Assembly: GCF_003387375.1 (NCBI RefSeq)
Contig: NZ_QUNG01000007.1
Location: forward strand, 124,001 to 188,000
Origin: Marinomonas pollencensis
Lineage (GTDB): Bacteria; Pseudomonadota; Gammaproteobacteria; Pseudomonadales; Marinomonadaceae
DNA length: 64,000 nucleotides
Direction: 5' to 3'
Made by a program: the position numbers and the translations under genes. Positions within the stretch are counted from its first letter, which is position 1; every line of letters begins with the position of its first letter. Under the pieces are notes generated by a model that was given only the letters and a program-made list of their open reading frames with translations, searched no databases and was not told the origin of the DNA. This document shows positions 28,289 to 36,451 of this stretch, piece after piece.

Positions 28289-28618
28289 ATGACTAAAAAA
28301 ACCGTTGCCGATGCATTACATGTATTTTACGAGCTAAATTCTACATTCGCGGATGCTTACTGGGAAACCAACGATATTAATCAAAAAGATCGTTTTTTTG
28401 CAATGAAGAGCATGTTACAAGATGAGCTGGATGAACTCCATAAGCTGAGTGTGCAAGATCATATTTATCCTTACGAATCGATTGACCCAGGTGTCTTGCA
28501 ATTGCGTGATGAATTACGAGCTTTGCTGCCCGATATGAATCGAGTGGTGCTACGGCCACAGACCATCAAACGCTTTCTTGAACTGGTACCAAGTGCTTGT
28601 GAGTTATTCGAGCTATAA
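28289..28618 (+). CDS. Unrecognised 109-residue hypothetical protein
   Basis: I do not recognise this protein. It begins MTKKTVADALHVFYELN, is rich in acidic and hydrophobic residues (DELDELHKL, RDELRALLPDMN), has no signal peptide, membrane helix or cysteine pair, and is probably all-helical. A good ribosome binding site (GGAGAC, 7 bases before ATG) and codon use like its neighbours support a real gene. It is divergent from cysE and convergent with mnmC, so it is transcribed alone. It may be a small lineage-specific soluble protein. Confidence 0.75.
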   Translation: MTKKTVADALHVFYELNSTFADAYWETNDINQKDRFFAMKSMLQDELDELHKLSVQDHIYPYESIDPGVLQLRDELRALLPDMNRVVLRPQTIKRFLELVPSACELFEL

Positions 28619-28624
28619 AAACAA

Positions 28625-28667
28625 TGCCACCAATAATCCTGCTCATTGGGCAAGAAAATTGGTGGCA
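28625..28667 (-). terminator. Terminator after mnmC
   Basis: Reading the minus strand, a 9-bp stem GCCACCAAT/ATTGGTGGC with a 25-base loop is followed by ATTGTTTTT. It lies just downstream of the mnmC stop and converges with the hypothetical gene on the other strand. Confidence 0.6.
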
Positions 28668-28696
28668 AACGAGCGTCTCATCCATCACACCAAGTA

Positions 28697-30718
28697 TTAA
28701 AGCTGCTCATTGCGCTTGATAGCACGGATAGCAAAACGATTAGGGTGTAGTTTATCCATGATACTTTGCTCCAGTGGCGATGGTGTATTAGTAATTAAGT
28801 TAGCCAGGTAATGACCCGTTAGTGGCGTGGAAACAAGCCCACGAGAGCCATGGCCAATATTAATAAATAAGCCTTCTTGGTCGACATGCGTTTGATGGCT
28901 TTGCCATTTTGCATTTTTACTCAGCCGAGCATAATGGCTTTGTAATTCGCTTGGCGAAGCAATGGGGCCAACCATAGGGGCATAGTCAGGTATCGCACAG
29001 CGAAATGACACCCTGCCACCACATTGCTCCTCCGGGAGTGTCTCCTTCGGTAAGTGCAACAGCTCTTCTAAGATTCGAAGGTTGCGTTGTTGGCTTTCTG
29101 CTCTAACGCTTTCATCAGAATCTCTAATGTCATAGGTTGCGCCAAAATGTAGCGTGTCTTTAAGTGGCGGGGAGACATAACCTGCTTGGCAAAGTACATG
29201 TGTCGGACTGAGTTTGGCCAGTGGTTGATTTTTTGATGTGCAAGCTTGCTGAGCAGCATCGAGAGGTAAATAAGATACTTGACCGCGAATTGGATACGCC
29301 GGGGTAGACGGAAGGAAGTCGAGGTCATGGGTATCATTAGCGGTACAAATCACCACATGAGAAAAGTGTTGCTGCTGGCTTTGATGGCTAGCAAGCCACC
29401 GATGAGGTCCTTGCTTTACTTTTTCTAATGCACTTAATCGCGTTCTTAAAGACACCTTTATTTGCGGATGGTTGAGCAGTTTTTGGCACAGTTCGGTGAG
29501 CACTACCCAACCAGATAACGGCAAAAATAGGCTGCCGCTGTCGTCGTATTGACGCACGATTGATTCAGGGTAGAGTTTATTGTTTAGCAGCTGAGTAAAA
29601 CGCTGTTGTTCTTTTGCGTTGGTAGGGCGCTGCTCTAAGCCGCATTGCTGCCAAAACACTGCTTGGTCATCGAGCTGAGAATACAGTCTGCTGGCATATA
29701 AATAAGCGCTTAAATAGAAGCGGTTGATGGGCGTGTCTTGACTTGCTAGTTTAGGGTAAAGCATACCCTGAGGGTTACCAGAGGCCTTACACGCAATGCT
29801 ATCTCCTTGCTCCCATACGGTGACCTTAACACCCTGTTGTGCAAGGGCGAATGCCGTTGTAGCACCTGCTAAGCCGGCTCCTACCACTAAAACCTCTGGG
29901 GTGGTTGAGGGAGATTCCGCGGTTTTGTTGGGGCGGACATTAAACCAGGCTTTACCTTGTGACATTCGTTCACTAAAAGATTGGCTTTGCTGTGTTAGCT
30001 CGCCGATGGCCATTTCGCGTTTGTGGCCAAAACCTTTCACTTTACGTACCTCAAACCCCACTTCTTGCAACCCTCTACGGACAATACCCGCTGCGGTAAA
30101 GGTCGCGAAACTGGTGCCTTGATGGCTCAGTCGGTGAATGTGTTGAAACAAACTCGGGGACCACATTTCAGGGTTTTTGCTAGGAGCAAAACCATCAAGA
30201 AACCATGCGTCAACATCGGCATTGAGCGCGGCAAAGCCTTCTTCTGCTTCACCAAACCATAGGGTTAATTGAATGCGACCTTGTGCCAGTTCTAGCCGGT
30301 GCAAGCCATGACTTAACTCAGGGTAGTGGGCAATAAGGGCTTGGCTATATGGCTGTAAAGAAGGCCACATTTTCAAGGCATTTTCTAACGCCGCTTTATC
30401 GAGTGGAAACTTCTCCACCGAAATGAAGTGTAAGCTGGCGTTGGTTGGAGCGTCTTCTATAAACGCTTGCCAAGCACAAAGAAAGTTGAGTCCTGTGCCA
30501 AATCCTGTTTCCGCAATGGTAAAGTGAGCATTGCTGGCGGGGTCAGTCGTTAGTTTTTTCCAACGCTCGCTAAGATTGTTGTGTTGAAGAAACACATAGC
30601 GAGTTTCTTCAAGGCCTGCATTTTTATCAAAATAAACGTCGTCAAATTGAGTGGAATGCGGTGCACCATCTTCTCCCCAGTTAAGCTGGGGAGAAGCTAA
30701 ACAATAACTAGTTAACAC
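28697..30718 (-). CDS. mnmC: Bifunctional tRNA mnm5s2U biosynthesis protein MnmC
   Basis: MnmC completes the mnm5s2U34 modification of tRNA wobble uridine. The N-terminal methyltransferase domain (about 1-240) has AETGFGTGLNFLCAWQAF. The C-terminal FAD-dependent demodification domain starts near residue 275 with VLVVGAGLAGATTAFALAQQ. The 673 residues match the fused form. The GTG start at 30718 overlaps the ppiA stop by 11 bases. A perfect 11-bp inverted repeat lies over codons 8-16, which might affect initiation. Confidence 0.93.
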   Translation of the reverse strand: MLTSYCLASPQLNWGEDGAPHSTQFDDVYFDKNAGLEETRYVFLQHNNLSERWKKLTTDPASNAHFTIAETGFGTGLNFLCAWQAFIEDAPTNASLHFISVEKFPLDKAALENALKMWPSLQPYSQALIAHYPELSHGLHRLELAQGRIQLTLWFGEAEEGFAALNADVDAWFLDGFAPSKNPEMWSPSLFQHIHRLSHQGTSFATFTAAGIVRRGLQEVGFEVRKVKGFGHKREMAIGELTQQSQSFSERMSQGKAWFNVRPNKTAESPSTTPEVLVVGAGLAGATTAFALAQQGVKVTVWEQGDSIACKASGNPQGMLYPKLASQDTPINRFYLSAYLYASRLYSQLDDQAVFWQQCGLEQRPTNAKEQQRFTQLLNNKLYPESIVRQYDDSGSLFLPLSGWVVLTELCQKLLNHPQIKVSLRTRLSALEKVKQGPHRWLASHQSQQQHFSHVVICTANDTHDLDFLPSTPAYPIRGQVSYLPLDAAQQACTSKNQPLAKLSPTHVLCQAGYVSPPLKDTLHFGATYDIRDSDESVRAESQQRNLRILEELLHLPKETLPEEQCGGRVSFRCAIPDYAPMVGPIASPSELQSHYARLSKNAKWQSHQTHVDQEGLFINIGHGSRGLVSTPLTGHYLANLITNTPSPLEQSIMDKLHPNRFAIRAIKRNEQL
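30670..30696 (-). repeat. Perfect 11-bp hairpin at the ppiA/mnmC junction
   Basis: CTTCTCCCCAG and its complement CTGGGGAGAAG flank a 5-base loop. It lies just inside mnmC, a few bases after the ppiA stop. No T-run follows on either strand, so it is not a standard terminator. Confidence 0.75.
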
Positions 30719-31259
30719 GCTTGATGCTCTCGATTACAACAGAAGTAGAAGGGACATTTTGGTAAGGGCCAACAGAGTGAGTTGGTTGTGTGGAAATGGC
30801 GTCGACCACCTCCATCCCAGAGACAACATGGCCAAACACGGTATAGCCTGCAGCACCGCGAGCGCCGTCATTTAGGAAGGCATTGTCTTTTTCATTGATA
30901 AAAAACTGCGAGGTGGCGCTGTTTGGGTTTTGAGTGCGCGCCATAGCTATGGTGCCGCGCTTATTGTCTAGGCCATTGTTACCTTCATAAGGGACAGGGG
31001 CGTGGGTAGTTTTTTGCGTCATGTCAGCGGTAAAGCCACCACCCTGGATCATAAAGCCAGGTATAACACGGTGAAAAATTGTGCCGTTATAAAAGCCCTC
31101 GTCAACATAGGTGAGGAAGTTTTTTACTGTTTTCGGGGCTGCGTTGTCATTTAAGTCGAGGCGAATGTTACCGTGATTAGTGGTGATATCGACTTCTGTT
31201 GCATTGGCTTGGCTGCATAGGGCAGTAAAGATAAGGCTAACGATGAGGGTTTTACGCAT
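30708..31259 (-). CDS. ppiA: Periplasmic peptidyl-prolyl cis-trans isomerase (cyclophilin)
   Basis: A cyclophilin-type prolyl isomerase with an N-terminal signal peptide (MRKTLIVSLIFTALCSQANA, cleavage near residue 20), so it acts in the periplasm. Core motifs are FHRVIPGFMIQGGGF and the active-site stretch NPNSATSQFFIN. The 183 residues agree with PpiA rather than cytoplasmic PpiB. It is transcribed ahead of mnmC, with overlapping ends. A divergent SelW-like gene starts 99 bases away. Confidence 0.92.
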   Translation of the reverse strand: MRKTLIVSLIFTALCSQANATEVDITTNHGNIRLDLNDNAAPKTVKNFLTYVDEGFYNGTIFHRVIPGFMIQGGGFTADMTQKTTHAPVPYEGNNGLDNKRGTIAMARTQNPNSATSQFFINEKDNAFLNDGARGAAGYTVFGHVVSGMEVVDAISTQPTHSVGPYQNVPSTSVVIESIKRVN

Positions 31260-31358
31260 AATAGGCTTTCCTTAAGTCATAAGTGCCCCAATAATATTGG
31301 CAGCATGACGGCGCGCCAAGTCATTTTGGCTTTTTTAGTGATTATTGTGGAGAGAAGG

Positions 31359-31646
31359 ATGCGGACAGCGGTTATTGAGATTGAATATTGCACCTTATGT
31401 CGTTGGATGTTGCGAGCAGCATGGCTGTCTCAAGAATTGTTGACGACGTTTGATGACGATGTGAAAAGTGTCACCTTGATTCCAACGCAAGGGGGGATTT
31501 TCAAAGTTAGGGTGAATGGACAGGAGGTTTGGTGCCGTAAAGCGGAAAATGGTTTTCCCGAAGCGAAAGTATTGAAGCAAAGAGTGCGTGATGTGATCGA
31601 CCCTGAGCGAGATCTGGGGCATTCGGATGTGAAATCAGCAGATTAA
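31359..31646 (+). CDS. SelT/SelW/SelH (Rdx) family protein, cysteine form
   Basis: A 95-residue thioredoxin-like Rdx protein. The start is ATG at 31359, following GAGAGAAGG; a longer frame from 31305 is not supported. The redox motif is EYCTLCRWMLRA near the N-terminus, with Cys where selenoproteins have selenocysteine. The second half has GGIFKVRVNGQEVWCRK and GFPEAKVLKQRVRD, which are typical of the family. The physiological substrate is unknown. Confidence 0.85.
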   Translation: MRTAVIEIEYCTLCRWMLRAAWLSQELLTTFDDDVKSVTLIPTQGGIFKVRVNGQEVWCRKAENGFPEAKVLKQRVRDVIDPERDLGHSDVKSAD

Positions 31647-31685
31647 AAAAGCCGTTCTGCTAATAACAAGCAGAACGGCTTGGGA
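31646..31685 (-). terminator. Terminator after yciI
   Basis: A 13-bp stem, AAGCCGTTCTGCT / AGCAGAACGGCTT with loop AATAACA, has an adjoining A-run on the plus strand that gives a TTTTTT tail on the minus strand. It ends the yciB-yciI transcript and sits at the 3' end of the convergent SelW-like gene. Confidence 0.85.
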
Positions 31686-31705
31686 TTAATCCACAGTGAC
31701 TGAGA

Positions 31706-32008
31706 TTAGTTTGGAAAAACCTGTTTAAAAGGTTTGACTGTGACACTGCTGTAAACCCCTACTTCAAGATAAGGGTCAGCATCAGCCCATGCTTGAGCCT
31801 CTTCTAGAGAAGCAAACTCAGCGATAACAACACTGCCAGTAAAGCCCGCATCGCCAGGGTTATCTGAATCAATTGCAGGGTTTGGGCCGGCAACAACAAG
31901 ACGCCCCTCATCCAGTAGTTGTTGTAAACGCGCTAGGTGTGCTGGGCGCGCTTGTTTACGACCAGGAAGGCTGTTTTCTACATCGTGACCAATGATGGAG
32001 TAGAGCAT
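31706..32008 (-). CDS. yciI: YciI-family protein
   Basis: A 100-residue protein of the YciI family (dimeric alpha-beta fold). It has [40 protein letters not shown] and the conserved acidic stretch [16 protein letters not shown]. The biochemical function of the cellular enzyme is not established. It begins 2 bases after yciB ends, in the same order as in enterobacteria. Confidence 0.88.
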   Translation of the reverse strand: MLYSIIGHDVENSLPGRKQARPAHLARLQQLLDEGRLVVAGPNPAIDSDNPGDAGFTGSVVIAEFASLEEAQAWADADPYLEVGVYSSVTVKPFKQVFPN

Positions 32009-32010
32009 GT

Positions 32011-32547
32011 TTATTCCTTGTTTTGTATGTGTGAAGAAAGGTAGATGCCCTGCAAAATAATAAAGGCAAGGGTCATCCCCAATAAACCAAACAATTTGAA
32101 ATCAACCCAAATGTCTTCACTGAAGGTGAAAGCAACATAAAGGTTGACGGCACCTGATAAGAGAAAAAAGGCAACCCAGGCTAGATTAAGCGTACGCCAA
32201 ACCTTAAAAGGGAGCTGAATTTTATCGCCCATCATGCGTTCTATAATATTGCGCTCGCCAATGAATTGGCTGCCTAAAAAGGCAATGGCAAATAAGCCAT
32301 TGACGATTGTTGGCTTCCACTTAATAAATTCACCGTCACCGAGTAATACCGTGGCGCCACCTAAAAGTACCACTAAAGCCAAAGAGACGAGATGCATCTT
32401 TTCTACTTTTCTATGGCGCACCCAGTTATAGCCCACTTGTAACACGCTAGCGGGAATAAGTATGGCGGTGGCAAGTATGATGTTGCCGGTTGCCTTGTAA
32501 ACAACGAAGAAGACCAAGATGGGGAGAAAGTCGAATAATATTTTCAT
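32011..32547 (-). CDS. yciB: Inner membrane septation/envelope protein YciB (IspZ)
   Basis: YciB is a five-helix inner membrane protein related to cell-envelope integrity and septation. The 178 residues show [18 protein letters not shown], a second helix to about residue 40, [20 protein letters not shown], and the conserved [14 protein letters not shown]. It is translated together with yciI and divergent from rnm. Confidence 0.92.
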   Translation of the reverse strand: MKILFDFLPILVFFVVYKATGNIILATAILIPASVLQVGYNWVRHRKVEKMHLVSLALVVLLGGATVLLGDGEFIKWKPTIVNGLFAIAFLGSQFIGERNIIERMMGDKIQLPFKVWRTLNLAWVAFFLLSGAVNLYVAFTFSEDIWVDFKLFGLLGMTLAFIILQGIYLSSHIQNKE

Positions 32548-32613
32548 ATAAAAACCAATTTATGTATGCTGAACCCATGATAACTACCATTCCTTTTAAA
32601 GAACAGCCTCTCT

Positions 32614-33465
32614 ATGCCTGAATCCGCGAGTTACCGTAAAGTTGATCTACATACCCATTCCACATTTTCGGATGGCCGATTGACGCCAACCCAGCTGGTG
32701 GATCTGGCGGTTGAGCAAAAGGTTAGTCTGTTCGCATTAACCGATCATGACACCTTAGATGGCTTGGCTGAGGCGCGAGCTCAGGCCGCCGCACACCAGT
32801 TGCCTTTTTTAAATGGGGTTGAACTTTCTACCCAATGGAAAGGCATTCCTCTGCACATGGTGGCACTGAATTTTGACCCTAACAATGCGGCACTTAATGC
32901 GCTGGTAGAGAAAAATCAAGGGATTCGATTGGACAGAGCGCGCCGCATTGCAGACCTATTGGTGAAGCAGGGTTTGCCTGATTTGTTTGATGAGGCCGTC
33001 GCTTTGGCTGGCAATAGTCAATTGGGACGCCCCCATTTTGCCAGTTTAATGGTGGAAAAGGGGTTGGTGAAAGACGCCAATAAAGCCTTTGATCGATACT
33101 TAGGCAACAAGCGCTTGGGAAGTCTTAGGGACGTGTGGCCAGAGCTTGAAGAGGTATTGGGAGTGTTGAGAGAGCAGGGAATGGCGCTGATTTTAGCTCA
33201 CCCTAAACGTTACCCATTAACGGTGACTAAGCTGAAAAGGTTATTGGCGGATTTTACCGCGTGGGGAGGAACTGGCATGGAAATCGCTTCTGGTAACGAG
33301 CGGCCTGACCATGTTCGCCTGTTAGAGCGCTTGTCACAAGAGTTTGGTTTGGATGCTTCTGTGGGGAGTGATTTTCATGGCCCGTTTGGTCCTTGGACTC
33401 AAGTTGGCCATTTTACTCAGATTCATGAGACGAGTGTGGATTTAGTGTGGCGCGATTGGGTTTAG
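32614..33465 (+). CDS. rnm: PHP-domain RNase AM (YciV)
   Basis: A PHP-domain phosphoesterase of 283 residues. In E. coli this protein trims 5' ends of rRNA precursors and degrades short nucleic acids. The metal-binding motifs are VDLHTHSTFSDG, LTDHDTLDG, ILAHPKRYP and GSDFHGPFG. The ATG is preceded by CTCT-type sequence and only a weak ribosome binding site. The gene is divergent from yciB and followed by yciO, as in enterobacteria. Confidence 0.9.
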   Translation: MPESASYRKVDLHTHSTFSDGRLTPTQLVDLAVEQKVSLFALTDHDTLDGLAEARAQAAAHQLPFLNGVELSTQWKGIPLHMVALNFDPNNAALNALVEKNQGIRLDRARRIADLLVKQGLPDLFDEAVALAGNSQLGRPHFASLMVEKGLVKDANKAFDRYLGNKRLGSLRDVWPELEEVLGVLREQGMALILAHPKRYPLTVTKLKRLLADFTAWGGTGMEIASGNERPDHVRLLERLSQEFGLDASVGSDFHGPFGPWTQVGHFTQIHETSVDLVWRDWV

Positions 33466-33555
33466 CTTTGAGTTGAGTGTTAAGGCTTTTATGGTCTAGT
33501 ATGTGATTGATATGACGAATTTTTAGTCGTCTTCATAGAATCAACGGAGTGCACT

Positions 33556-34176
33556 TTGAGTCAGTTTTTTCAAATTCATCCAGAAAATCCGCAAGTGCGC
33601 TTGATTAAGCAAGCCGCTCAGGTGGTTCGAGCTGGTGGAGTGATCGCCTATCCAACAGATTGCGGTTATTCGCTAGGCTGCCATCTAGGTGATAAAGCGG
33701 CGATGGACCGAATTAAATCGATTCGTCGCCTGGACGATAAGCATAACTTTACTCTGGTGTGTCGAGATTTGTCTGAAATATCGACCTATGCTCGGTTTGA
33801 TAATCACCTATATCGTTTGCTGAAGAATAATACGCCAGGGCCGTATACCTTTATTTTTCATGCGACATCCGTGGTGCCTAGGCGCCTCATGCACCCTAAG
33901 CGTAAGACAATAGGCATTCGTATACCTGATAATCGGATAGTCTCCGCTTTACTCGACGAGTTAGCTGAGCCTTTAATGAGTGTGTCGCTTATTTTGCCCA
34001 ATGAAACCGAGCCTATGACCGACCCTTATGATATTCGAGATACTTTAGAACATGCCCTAGATTTAGTGATTGATGGTGGTTTTTGCGGTCTAGAGCCAAC
34101 CACGGTAGTGATGATGGATTCTGATAAGGTTGACGTTGTTCGAGTCGGCGCTGGTGATCCGGCGCCTTTTATGTAA
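33556..34176 (+). CDS. yciO: YciO/Sua5 family protein
   Basis: A YrdC/Sua5-fold protein of 206 residues, closest to YciO. It has GGVIAYPTDCGYSLGC, the KSIRRLDDKHNFTLVCRDLS stretch and KRKTIGIRIPDN. The start is TTG at 33556, giving MSQFFQIHP, the same N-terminus as E. coli YciO, with CGGAG in front. True threonylcarbamoyladenylate synthase activity of YciO is doubtful, so the function is uncertain. Confidence 0.92.
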   Translation: MSQFFQIHPENPQVRLIKQAAQVVRAGGVIAYPTDCGYSLGCHLGDKAAMDRIKSIRRLDDKHNFTLVCRDLSEISTYARFDNHLYRLLKNNTPGPYTFIFHATSVVPRRLMHPKRKTIGIRIPDNRIVSALLDELAEPLMSVSLILPNETEPMTDPYDIRDTLEHALDLVIDGGFCGLEPTTVVMMDSDKVDVVRVGAGDPAPFM

Positions 34177-34284
34177 AAAGTTAGCCATGTCGCTGTCAAG
34201 CGTCGCTGTGTATGACTATAATGCCCAAAATTCTATGTTTAAAAAAATGGGTTGCTGAGAAGCATTCCCTCTAAGAGGTTCGTA

Positions 34285-35178
34285 ATGGACGAAAAGTTAC
34301 AGAAAGTATTAGCGAGAGCCGGTCAAGGCTCACGTCGTGAAATGGAAAACCGCATTCGTGAAGGCCGTGTCTTGGTGAATGGTGAGGTCGCGACGTTAGG
34401 TGATCGAGTGAGTGTCAGTGATGCTATCGAACTGGATGGTTACACAGTAAAAGTGACAGAAGCTGGCGAAGGCCGTCGAGTCATTATTTACAACAAACCA
34501 GAAGGTGAAGTATGTACTCGTAAAGACCCTGAAGGTCGACCAACCGTGTTTGATAAGTTGCCAAAATTACGCGGTGAGCGTTGGATCGCGGTGGGACGCT
34601 TAGACATAAACACGTCTGGCCTTTTATTGTTTACCACAGATGGTGAGCTAGCAAACCGCTTGATGCACCCATCCACTGAAATCGATCGTGAGTATCTGGT
34701 TCGGGTGATGGGAGAAGTGACCGAAGAAAATATTGCGACTTTGAAAAAAGGCGTAAATTTAGAAGATGGACAAGCAAAATTTACCGACATAGTAGATGGT
34801 GGTGGTGAAGGGATCAACCGTTGGTTCTATGTTTGTTTGATGGAAGGCCGTAACCGTGAAGTGCGTCGTTTATGGGAATCTCAAGGGGTGAAGGTTAACC
34901 GTTTGAAACGGGTTCGCTTTGGTCCTATCTTCTTGCCATCGAAGGCAAAAGTCGGTCGTTGGGTAGAAATGGAAGACGCTGATGTGAATTCATTGTGTAC
35001 CATGGTAGATTTAAAAGTATCGGCAATTGCACAGAAAACACAGCAACAAAAATTGGACGTAAAACGTTCGAAAAACAAACAGCCTGGCGGTGCGCGTCGC
35101 CCTAAAGGGTTTGATTGGCAGAGTACGGATAAGCCTGAATTCAAACCTAAAAAGCCGGGTAAGCGTACCTTTAGGTAG
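34285..35178 (+). CDS. rluB: 23S rRNA pseudouridine synthase RluB
   Basis: RluB modifies a uridine in domain V of 23S rRNA. The S4 RNA-binding domain is at residues 2-60 ([20 protein letters not shown]). The catalytic Asp is in [13 protein letters not shown], and the late motif is [15 protein letters not shown]. The start ATG at 34285 follows AAGAGG; the longer frame from 34252 is unneeded. A basic C-terminal tail ([13 protein letters not shown]..., ending KPGKRTFR) probably helps rRNA binding. It has 297 residues. Confidence 0.92.
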   Translation: MDEKLQKVLARAGQGSRREMENRIREGRVLVNGEVATLGDRVSVSDAIELDGYTVKVTEAGEGRRVIIYNKPEGEVCTRKDPEGRPTVFDKLPKLRGERWIAVGRLDINTSGLLLFTTDGELANRLMHPSTEIDREYLVRVMGEVTEENIATLKKGVNLEDGQAKFTDIVDGGGEGINRWFYVCLMEGRNREVRRLWESQGVKVNRLKRVRFGPIFLPSKAKVGRWVEMEDADVNSLCTMVDLKVSAIAQKTQQQKLDVKRSKNKQPGGARRPKGFDWQSTDKPEFKPKKPGKRTFR

Positions 35179-35207
35179 TAAAAACAGTTGTAAGGAGTCG
35201 TAAAAGC

Positions 35208-35663
35208 ATGGTTCGCTGGATAAGCCTTTTTGTTGTAGTTTTAGTCATAGGTTTTTTTGTCTATATCAAGATTAATAATCGGCCTCCAGAGGATTTGGGG
35301 GTGACAGCTGGCGTATTTAACCCCTGCCCAACGACTCCTAATTGTGTTTCTAGTCAAGCCGATAAGGCGGATGCGGAACACTACATTGCGCCGCTTATTT
35401 ATCGTGGTAGTCGCAAAGACACTCAGCTTGATATTGAGTCCTATTTTCTTGATCAAGGTAATGCCAAGATCGTAAACAGCCAATTAGGGTATGTTCATAT
35501 CGAGGTGGCAAGCGCTTGGTTTGGCTATATCGATGATGTTGAGTTTTACTTGCCAGAGGCGGATAGCGTGGTACATGTAAGGTCTGCGTCTCGAGTTGGT
35601 TACTCAGACTTAGATGTGAATCGACAGCGTATTGAAAAGCTTAAAGATCATCTAAAAGACTAA
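35208..35663 (+). CDS. DUF1499 membrane-anchored protein
   Basis: A 151-residue protein with an N-terminal membrane anchor (about residues 4-22, WISLFVVVLVIGFFVYI), then a DUF1499 domain with the typical CPTTPNCVSSQ and RVGYSDLDVNRQRIE near the end. The function is unknown. It follows rluB after 29 bases with an AAGGAG ribosome binding site. Confidence 0.85.
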   Translation: MVRWISLFVVVLVIGFFVYIKINNRPPEDLGVTAGVFNPCPTTPNCVSSQADKADAEHYIAPLIYRGSRKDTQLDIESYFLDQGNAKIVNSQLGYVHIEVASAWFGYIDDVEFYLPEADSVVHVRSASRVGYSDLDVNRQRIEKLKDHLKD

Positions 35664-35721
35664 CTTTTAGTGTGCAGCAATCGACTTATTAGAAAAATAT
35701 TTATCAGGATGAGGGTTAACC

Positions 35722-36444
35722 ATGAATACGGACGAGAGCCAAACTATTTTAATTGTGGAAGATGACGAACGTTTAGCGTCACTTACCCAAGAATACTTAA
35801 TCAAAAATGGCTTTTCAGTGAACATTGAATCAGATGGTCGGGCTGCCATTACCCGTATTGTCGAAGAGCAGCCTTCTCTTGTTATTCTGGATCTCATGTT
35901 GCCAGGTGCAGACGGTTTCACTATTTGCCGTACTGTACGCAATGACTATAAGGGGCCTATCCTTATGTTGACGGCGCGCAGTGATGATGTAGACCAGATT
36001 CTTGGTTTGGAGATTGGTGCAGATGACTATGTATCAAAGCCAGCTAAACCGCGTGTTTTATTAGCTCGAGTGCAGTCATTATTGCGCCGTAGCACACAGG
36101 ATGTTGACCCGTCAGCAGCCGGTCAAAATAAAACCGAGCAAACCTTAACGTTTGGTCCCTTGGTCATTGATAATTCACGTCGCGAAGCATGGCTAGCCAG
36201 TGATGAAATTGAGCTAACCAGCGCTGAATTTGATTTGCTTTGGTTGCTCGCTAGCAATGCCGGTCGAATTCTCAGTCGAGAAGAAATTTTTGGTGAGTTG
36301 CGTGGTATTGAATACGACGGCCAAGACCGTTCTGTTGATGTACGTATTTCTCGGATCCGCTCTAAAATTGGTGATGACCCTATTCACCCGCGTCGTATTA
36401 AAACAATACGCAGTAAAGGCTATCTCTTTGTAAAAGAGGTGTAA
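35722..36444 (+). CDS. RstA-like response regulator
   Basis: An OmpR/PhoB-type regulator of 240 residues. The receiver domain (about 8-120) has the acidic pair VEDDER, the phosphoacceptor Asp in VILDLMLPGADG, and the Lys in YVSKPAKP. The C-terminal winged helix is at about 140-238 (ELTSAEFDLLWLLASNAGRI, RSVDVRISRIRSKIGDDP). The sequence around TICRTVR and ILGLEIGADDY is closest to RstA. It is paired with the kinase 8 bases downstream. Confidence 0.9.
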   Translation: MNTDESQTILIVEDDERLASLTQEYLIKNGFSVNIESDGRAAITRIVEEQPSLVILDLMLPGADGFTICRTVRNDYKGPILMLTARSDDVDQILGLEIGADDYVSKPAKPRVLLARVQSLLRRSTQDVDPSAAGQNKTEQTLTFGPLVIDNSRREAWLASDEIELTSAEFDLLWLLASNAGRILSREEIFGELRGIEYDGQDRSVDVRISRIRSKIGDDPIHPRRIKTIRSKGYLFVKEV

Positions 36445-36451
36445 CCACCAC

